DNA from: Phaseolus vulgaris
Lineage: Eukaryota > Streptophyta > Magnoliopsida > Fabales > Fabaceae
Assembly: GCF_000499845.2 (NCBI RefSeq)
Contig: NC_023754.2
Coordinates: 13,596,993-13,660,992 of the forward strand
DNA length: 64,000 bases
Reading direction: 5' to 3'
Positions 56,925 to 64,000 of this stretch are shown here, one piece after another. The position numbers and the translations under genes are program-made. Within the stretch, counting starts at the first letter, position 1. Each line of letters opens with the position of its first letter. The notes under the pieces were generated by a model. That model saw nothing but the letters and a program-made list of their open reading frames with translations. It had not been told where the DNA came from and did no database searches.

Positions 56925-57341
56925 CTATGAGGCTCAGACACTTCTCTTAAATGGCGTATTCATGTCGGACACACGTATCGGTGTCAACATTCGTAGGACA
57001 CTCGTAGGACATTATCAGTAAAGTGTTCAATTCAAAAAATATTTGTTGGATTTTTTAAAATTCTAGCACGGTTCTAACACAATTTTAAAAAGTATAAATA
57101 CAATAATTTTCTAAAAACTCAAATTTATTATGATTATAAAATAAGGAACAAATTTTTTTGAACCAGTCATAAAAAATATCTTCATGCTCCCAAAAGAATC
57201 TCAAACATACTTTTGCACATAAATATTTATTTTCAATTTATATAATTCAAAATTATATAATATATAGATTCGTGTCCCTGTGTCCTACATTTTAGAGATT
57301 ATACGTATCTTCGTGTCTGTATCCGTATCAATGCTACATGG
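56925..57341. mobile_element. hAT-like MITE
   Basis: 417 bp flanked by the perfect 8-bp duplication GTAGAAAC (56917-56924 and 57342-57349). The ends CTATGAGGCTCAGACAC and, reverse-complemented, CCATGTAGCATTGATAC form an imperfect inverted repeat. The interior carries GGACAC/GTGTCC-rich arms (GTCGGACACACGTATCGGTG on the left, TCGTGTCCCTGTGTCCTAC on the right) and no coding sequence. The 8-bp duplication fits the hAT superfamily. Confidence 0.65.
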
Positions 57342-57349
57342 GTAGAAAC

Positions 57350-58581
57350 AAGCTTATGATGTAATACACATATACCATAGCTTAGACCATATAAGAATTA
57401 GTTGATCATACTTAGAAACTTTACATTCTATCTATGTACCTTTGTCTATAAAAATGATTTTAATACAAAATTATACTTGCTTGCCAAAAAAAAAAATTAT
57501 TAGTTTTGATCCTCACAATAAATTTTAAAAATTTATACATAACTAAAACTGTATTCTTTTTATCTATATATATATATATATATATGGAACTTAAATTGTA
57601 TGATAAATAAAAATATATGTTTGGAAGAAAATGTTAAGAATGAAATCACATATTTAACAAGAAAAAAAAAATCATGTTTACTTATTTATGATTGAAAGTC
57701 ATTTTTAACAATTTTATGAATATAGAATCATTTTTTTTTATTTGAATCCTAAACAATCAAAATTGAGCGAGAATAAATCGACAAAAAATTATATTAATCA
57801 TACAAAGATTGTAAATTCTAGCAAATATTATAATATTGAATTCTATAAACGAACAAACTTTTCATTTGTGTGTAAGTTGAACCTAAAGCATATGTTATAT
57901 AAAATAAATAAATAAAAATGTTGTAATGTATGGATTAGACTTAGATTTATTTAGATAACTTCTCTCTATAAGTTTTTTTTTAAAGATGAATTTTTTTTTA
58001 GGAGAATTTCTACGCGTTCATTAAAACTTAAGTTAATTTTTTTTCTTTTATTTTATTATAAAAATAATTATGTAAAATGTCATTGAAACATCTTTATCTG
58101 TAAGAAGATGCTTCTACAAGTTTTTATTTGTAGAAGAAACCCATCCTCACGTCTATCTTTATCTCTACGTTAGCCTCCAAAAAAAGGTTTTTAAGTGGAC
58201 AAAAAGGTGTACAAGTAGATTTTCCACACACTTAAAATTTCCACTTGTGTGCTAGCCACAGCATCTACTCAAATAAGGGGCCACCAAAAAAAATAACAAT
58301 TATTTTAGTCAAAGTATTCGAAATTGCTCCACCAAGCTTTTTGGCTCACAAGAAACGTAGAGGGAAATCCATGGTCAAATATGTGACACAAATTTAATGT
58401 TTTCCTTGAGAATTCAATGGCACCACGCTTCCTTCTTTCCCACCACATTATTTAGCCTTCTCCTACTTCCACAAAATCACCATTTCTTCCCACAACCTCT
58501 CTGTTCAGTAACTCCAAATTTTGTATATCTTGCTCTTTCTCACTTAACAATTTGATTCTTCTTCATTTCTCAGCACTTCCA
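57350..58581. promoter_or_regulatory. Upstream region of the FAD4-like gene
   Basis: AT-rich with a TA run at 57564-57585. The last 300 bp before the ATG are mixed in composition and include CACCACATTATTTAGCC near 58440 and a pyrimidine-rich leader. No gene is seen. Confidence 0.35.
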
Positions 58582-59514
58582 ATGTATTCCTTACCCCAAC
58601 ACAAGTATACACCAAACTTGCACCATAAAGTTTGCAAGAATAGCTCACCCTTTCACCCATTTCGTGTGTATTGTTCAACCACCACTAACACCACTTCTAC
58701 ACCCAAATCCAATGTTAAGCCATTGGTCATTGAGCCTGGACTCGTGCCGGTAGTACCAAGGGTCATTACCACCATTGACAACCATCGTCCAATGAACAAT
58801 GACACTAGTTTGCAATCAACATGGTCTCATAGAGCATGGGTGACATTTGGGTGTACAACTTTGCTCGTTTCCTTGGGAGAGTCTATAAAGGGTGCAATGG
58901 ATTTGAACATGTGGGTTGAACCCATTATAGCAAGTTGGGTTGGTTACATTTTAGCTGATCTAGGATCTGGGGTTTACCATTGGGCTATTGACAATTATGG
59001 TGATGGCTCAACTCCGATTGTTGGAGCTCAAATTGAAGCTTTCCAAGGTCATCACAAATGGCCTTGGACTATTACCAGACGTGAATTTGCTAACAATTTG
59101 CATGCATTGGCACGAGCAGTGACCTTCATTGTGCTTCCTGTAGTCCTAGTTTGTCATGACCCAGTTGTTCAGGGATTTGTTGGAGTGTGTTCAGGTTGCA
59201 TCATGTTTAGCCAACAGTTTCATGCATGGGCACATGGCACAAAGAGCCGGCTTCCGCCACTCGTGGTGGCGTTGCAAGAGGCCGGTGTGCTCGTGTCACG
59301 GTCACAGCATGCTGCACACCACCGGCCACCCTATAACAACAACTACTGTATAGTGAGTGGAGTATGGAATGAGTTTTTGGACAAACACAAGGTGTTTGAA
59401 GTCATGGAAATGGTATTGTATTTTAAAACTGGGGTTAGGCCTAGGTCATGGACTGAACCTGCCCCTGAGTGGATTGAGGAGATTGAGATTTCTTCTCAAA
59501 TCCAAGCCCAATGA
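58582..59514 (+). CDS. FAD4: FAD4-type chloroplast lipid desaturase (palmitate delta-3-trans desaturase family)
   Basis: Single exon, 310 aa from the ATG at 58582. The longer frame to 58552 starts with TTG, so I reject that start. Residues 1-45 are Ser/Thr/Pro-rich with few acidic residues, as in a chloroplast transit peptide. Hydrophobic segments lie near 86-100, 112-128 and 178-210. His-rich boxes: VYHWAIDNYGDG (131-142), QGHHKWPWTITRREFANN (155-172), QFHAWAHG (212-219) and SQHAAHHRPPYNNNYC (241-256). This is the lipid-desaturase domain (PF10520, shared with TMEM189/CarF plasmanylethanolamine desaturases), and the Q-G-H-H-K-W-P motif is typical of FAD4. Arabidopsis FAD4 makes the trans double bond of 16:1 in plastid phosphatidylglycerol. 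A FAD4-like paralogue cannot be excluded. It faces VPS22 tail to tail, 1 kb apart. Confidence 0.9.
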   Translation: MYSLPQHKYTPNLHHKVCKNSSPFHPFRVYCSTTTNTTSTPKSNVKPLVIEPGLVPVVPRVITTIDNHRPMNNDTSLQSTWSHRAWVTFGCTTLLVSLGESIKGAMDLNMWVEPIIASWVGYILADLGSGVYHWAIDNYGDGSTPIVGAQIEAFQGHHKWPWTITRREFANNLHALARAVTFIVLPVVLVCHDPVVQGFVGVCSGCIMFSQQFHAWAHGTKSRLPPLVVALQEAGVLVSRSQHAAHHRPPYNNNYCIVSGVWNEFLDKHKVFEVMEMVLYFKTGVRPRSWTEPAPEWIEEIEISSQIQAQ

Positions 59515-60543
59515 TGTTTATTCTCTTTCCCATTAATTTTTAAATCATTTATTGCACATATGTGTGAATGTGTAGCTTTTGGCTCATGTAATTTACTCTG
59601 TATTCAAATTATAGTGTTTGAAAGGTTATATATATGAAACAATGGGATGTTTATGCTGTTTCTTTATGTCAGTTTATATTAACATCTGCTCTCTGGTTGC
59701 AAGTCGAACCAATGTTGTTAAGTATACATTTGCATAGTTATTGAGAATGTTTTAATGTTTCTTAGTGTCTTAATTATAAAAGTAATCTGTTTCACTTTGT
59801 TTTATTTTCAAAAACTTGTATTAAAAGTACAAATTGATGACAATACATGTGTTTCCAATAATTTGTTTCACTCTGTATTTTATGATAAGTCTAGTAAAAC
59901 TACTTTGAATTGAGGTTAGTAAAATTAAATGATATCAATTTACTATCGCAATTGATGTGAAATTATTTATTATTTATATTTAACTTAAGAGAAAGAAAAA
60001 AAAAACTCAATCGATTCTATTATATCATTTACATCCTGGAATGAAATATTAACTGGGAACCTATTATGTATTATGAAACATGTGCAAAACATTAGCTTCA
60101 ATTTGCAATGGTTTACAACATCATGAAGCTATTTGTCATGGAATAAACGAAAAGTATATTCAACAAAACTAATCATCATACTGGTTTGCAAACCAGACAT
60201 TCTATGCATAAGTGGGTCACAAATCCTTGTGACGGAACTGGATACAGGTATGCACATGATCAATGCTTCCATGATTTTGGTAAGTGGAAAAAATGGGGAA
60301 AGAAACTGAACAAAGTCCAAATAATTGTACTGCTTTATGCAAGCACCATTACAGAAAATGAAGTATATATTTCCAGTTCCCGATCACCATACATACATGT
60401 GTACACTAGATGAAAATACAATTAATCACATTTTAGGACAGAATTCAAGAAAGCAAAAGCAATTATAAATACCAATTTTGAAACAATCTAAACATACATG
60501 GGCCTTTAAAATTCAGACCAAAGTTTCCTTTCCACTAAATTTA
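59515..60543. other. Convergent intergenic region between FAD4 and VPS22
   Basis: Holds the 3' UTRs of both genes and AT-rich spacer. Nothing else is supported. Confidence 0.5.
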
Positions 60544-62860
60544 TTACGAATCAACTGCTATTGAAGATGAGATGGGAGACACACAAGGAAACCAGTACCT
60601 CCGTCTACCATCTCTATGTCCATCATCAATCATTGCAAGTCCTTCCTGCATCAGCCAACAGAGTTTCATTATTGCATATGATTTGAAATTGGAGTGTTTC
60701 AATCAATTAAGAGAAAGGAAAAGAGTTTTCTTGTAAAACTTTTGGTTATCTTACATCAAGTAATGTATCAAGGGCATCGATGGCTCGGCCAGAACTCCAA
60801 GATAATCGTCTTTCTACTTCAACGACTGTCACAAATCCTTGAGCCTGCAGTAAAGAAAATGTTATGTTCAAATAGCAAAATGATGCATGGTTACTTTTGC
60901 TAAATTAGATAAGTGAACAGAGGAAGTCTTTTCTTCACAAACTAGGAATCTAAGTTCTAACTAATGTCTATCAAATTAAAACACACCATGCGTCAAGTTT
61001 CTTGATTATATGATGAATTGTGCTGGGGTAACAAATTTAAAATTAAATCATAGTACCCCTCACCATTAAAAGCATAGATTGAAAGCTTAAATAAAGGATC
61101 ATATATATATTGTTAGGGACTAAACCTACATTTGCTCAGTGACAACTTCTTTTTCTATTAATAATAAACCACAGATAATTACATGTTACCAGACAGACTA
61201 AAGCTGAAAGCGGTAAGCAACCTGCTTTTTTGTAAGCCAAAAAGAGAACATCAACCAACTAGATTGGTATCTTCCTATTTGATCTATCACTCTAAGCCAC
61301 TGAAAATATTCAGTCTTATCCTCAACAAGCAATTAAAACGCAAGATCAAGTAAGTTCACAGGCTCACAGCTCTTAGAAAACATGAAAGGGACAAGTAACA
61401 TTAGTGACTGATGATGACACCTTGAAAGTTAAACAAAGGTCATAGACGTGAGGATCCAATGAAAAAAAATACATACATAATCCAAAAAGGAAGAAATAGT
61501 TGTTACCTGGGCAAGTTCTAGAATTTCGTTGTGGTCTTTGTTCAACTCAGTTGGAACTGAACGAACAAGTTTTCTCTTTCCAACAGAAATAACTTCAAAA
61601 CCACTACCCAGCACCTGAATTTTTTATTACACATCAGAATGAAAAACCGTGGGCTACACAAGGACACGTGTAATAAATCTCTCAACAAGTGGTGTATCAA
61701 AGATATTCCAAAAAAAATTATAAAGAAGGAAAATATACACAGCTCAAACACACATTCACTCCACAATCCAAATGTTCTTACAACATATACATGCAAGTTA
61801 GGTTCACTATATGTAATTTAGTTAGTCCAACTATAAGAATAGTCGACATCTTTTACTGAAAAAGACACAATAAAGATAAAAAGCGTTTAATTATAACACT
61901 GGCGTCTTTAGATAAGCACTGTGATCCATTACTGGATAGTCAGTAAATAATAGTGTGGCTACACAGATGCTAAGATCCTGTCAATATAGTTTTTTTTTTT
62001 CAAAAATTATTTATTATTTATGAAGGACTTCAAAACATAAAGATCAATAAACAATAGTTGTTTTATCTTCTGTTTACAATCATAGATTTAAGGAAGAGTT
62101 TTGTCTTAAACTTTTCCCTAGTTTACTCTCAGAAAACTGAAGGTCATTCTTACAACTTAGGGCCATAATTCCAAGCAAGTCCAAAATTGTCAAAAGAAGA
62201 GGACTCCTCCCACAAGCAACCCTTTCACATCCCAAAATCCCAGTTTCCCTATTTAACCAAATATTATAACGTTTCTTATGCTTTTCTGATACATCTGTTT
62301 GACCATTACCATTGGTGATTTCAGCTCATACCATCATCGAGTTTAAGTCTTGGGGAGAATCAAAACTCTTGTCCCAACTCCCAAATCTTGTAAGGTGTAC
62401 AACAGTTAAAAGAAATCAAGAATTCAATGTAATGGGATTGTGAAGAATGAGATATTGCTGCTCAGTTATGGTCATTCCATAGCAGAACTAATTAATGGGA
62501 AAGAGTTGAAGGCATGCTGTAAAATTAGTAGCACGTTTACATTGAAAAATGCACTGATGTGCAAACATATGGGATAACAGAAACCTTAAGCACATTGATT
62601 TCAGATTGTCTTTGACATTTATTTAAGATTTCCTGAGTGAAGCATACATTATCTACATCAAACTCATGAAAAGTGATAGTCATAAGCTAGTTTATGGGCA
62701 ACCACCTTCAGCTTACTAATAGCACGCAGGCAATCATCCTCTGAAACAACTCCACGGTCATTTTTTCGTCTCTGGCGAAGAAGATGGCAGAGTTCCTGCA
62801 GGTTGATAAGTCCTCCATTGTGGGCTCTAGTAGCCAAGCAAATATCCACTATTTGAACTC
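60544..62860 (-). CDS. VPS22: VPS22/SNF8 (ESCRT-II subunit, EAP30 family), C-terminal four coding exons; partial
   Basis: Four minus-strand exons with GT-AG introns: 62706-62860 (phase-1 start, 51 codons), 61507-61614 (36), 60755-60844 (30) and 60544-60645 (33 plus TAA at 60544-60546). The translated parts are unmistakable EAP30/SNF8: [14 protein letters not shown] then [15 protein letters not shown] and [33 protein letters not shown] and [36 protein letters not shown] then [30 protein letters not shown]. These form the two winged-helix domains. ESCRT-II sorts ubiquitinated membrane proteins into multivesicular bodies in the cytosol and on endosomes. About 100 N-terminal residues are missing; no matching exon is visible between 62861 and 64000, so they lie beyond the right edge after an intron over 1.1 kb. 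Splice sites were assigned by hand; frames join cleanly. Confidence 0.93.
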
Positions 62861-64000
62861 CTGTCTAGTCAAGTAGCTTGTCTTAGCATACATGCTGAGC
62901 AAATAGTAAAATCAAGCAGGTTGGATTTAATTAAAAATATAAATCAGTAACGATATATAAAATTAAAAAGATAAAGACTTCAACAATCATAAATTTGTAA
63001 CATGGTGAATTAAAATGTGCTGTGAATAAAACCATAAGTTAACCAAGGTTATCAGACTCGAGAGTCTACACAAACTCATGGGAAGTTTGTAAACTCGACT
63101 TGTAGAATTGTAAGAGTCTATTTCATATGGAAATTCAACAAAAAGAAAACAATAATGAGAATGTAACAGCATTGACATCAGTAGAATTTGAACCACTTCC
63201 AGACATCTTAAAACTTGCATTTGAACATAACCAAGGGATGAAACAAAAGAAAGCAATGAAGCCAAATCGAAATAGACCCAAAATGAAAATGAAGCCACAC
63301 CCCCAAATAGAAATAAAACCCCAAATAAAAATAAAAACCCAAACAGAAATAAATCCCCTAATTAAATTAAGTCACAAAACACCACACCCCAAATTCAAAA
63401 CCCTACGCAAAAACAGAAGCAGAACTGAAGGAGTAGGAGTTGACAAGATGCGATGGCGAGGCAAGGCTAGGCAACAACGAGACGGCATGAGGCAAGACGT
63501 CATGATGGCACTACGATAACAAAATGTGAGGCGAAAACACCACCCAAGGCAAGAATGGCGACAGCAGAACATGACAACAAGCCAAGGTGAAAGGGGAGGA
63601 GAGCATGGTGATGACAACGATGAACACAAAACACAAAACAGTTCCAAGTATGAAACATGAAACCTAAATCGTGACACTAAACAAAACAACCTATGTGTGG
63701 GTCATTTTGGGATTTTCTTCCACACCCATTCACTCGATTTTTGACACACGAGTTTGTACCGAATTCACCGAGTTCATCCAAGTCTGGCCTGAGTTTGCTC
63801 AAAAACGAGTTACACACGAGTTCACTTGTGACCCGCCGAAACCCAAAACCCTAAACCTGTCACTAGACTCATAAACTCATAAGGGTTTATTGGTTAGCCC
63901 TAGAGTTTCATAACCATGAGTGTAACCACCATGTTCATAAGGAGCATCTTAGAGGATAAAATCCATAGAATACCAAGCTTTGACAGTCATAGATTTAATT
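62861..64000 (-). other. Intron sequence of VPS22 holding a possible repeat
   Basis: No exon is recognised. 63040-63885 looks like a non-autonomous repeat: its ends, GTTAACCAAGGTTATCAGAC at 63038 and the reverse complement of the segment near 63880 (CTAACCAATAAACCC), are loosely inverted. Both flanks carry clustered ACTCG/CGAGT motifs (63056-63120 and 63730-63830). The Lys-rich open frame at 63127-63519 is built of repeated Lys-Pro-Gln-Ile-type text and is not called a gene. Confidence 0.35.

Noticed and set aside
58552..58581. Longer FAD4 reading frame starting at 58552
   Set aside because: The first codon is TTG. The ATG at 58582 gives a 310-aa protein with a transit-peptide-like start.
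63127..63519. Lys-rich 130-codon frame inside the VPS22 intron
   Set aside because: Repetitive Lys/Pro/Gln/Ile text with no domain, within an apparent repeat.

Overview
The window is a stretch of flowering-plant nuclear DNA. The host genes match plant chloroplast-lipid, ESCRT and NLR families. Sirevirus-like copia elements carrying the motif AAACAATCGGTTGTTT, CACTA elements, plant L1-type LINEs and 'CTCGCCTGGGCGAG' repeats suggest a legume of the bean/cowpea group; the genus is inference only. Four host genes are supported and the rest is mostly nested transposons. Several supplied open frames begin with TTG, CTG or GTG; I moved those starts to the first plausible ATG.

Host genes. (1) 15988-17094 (+) encodes an NB-ARC protein that stops after the ARC1/GLPLA-like motif. 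(2) 44404-46182 (+) encodes a protein with a helical N-terminus, then ARC2, then LRRs. Together the two look like one NLR cut at the ARC1/ARC2 boundary and carried as two intronless genes about 27 kb apart on the same strand. (3) 58582-59514 (+) encodes a FAD4-type chloroplast lipid desaturase. (4) 60544-62860 (-) holds the last four coding exons of VPS22/SNF8 (ESCRT-II), which runs off the right edge. Genes 3 and 4 are convergent neighbours, as FAD4 and VPS22 are in Arabidopsis (recalled).

Transposon layout. 1069-1778: small TIR element with a hairpin-bearing tandem array. Nest A (3554-12405): a minus-strand LINE cut by repeat R1 and by a CACTA element (6194-11394) that itself holds a solo LTR (6929-8005, TSD TTATT). 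13650-15440: decayed copia. 17340-20140: decayed Ty3/gypsy-like sequence. Nest B (20150-33932): an old plus-strand copia LTR, cut by a minus-strand Sirevirus-like element (20941-33282, TSD CTTTG), cut by an almost full-length LINE (23326-29938, 13-bp TSD). 36169-37586: non-autonomous CACTA element (TSD ATG). 38875-40145: GC-rich solo LTR (TSD ATACT). Nest C (about 47200-55975): repeat R1, cut by a LINE, cut by a young copia element (51682-55722, TSD GCACT, LTRs differing at 3 of 319 sites). 56925-57341: hAT-like MITE.

The most interesting points are the split NLR pair and a phased set of paired palindromes, centred 20-21 bp apart, found throughout the Sirevirus-like family including inside its coding sequence. 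No complete, intact autonomous transposon was found.
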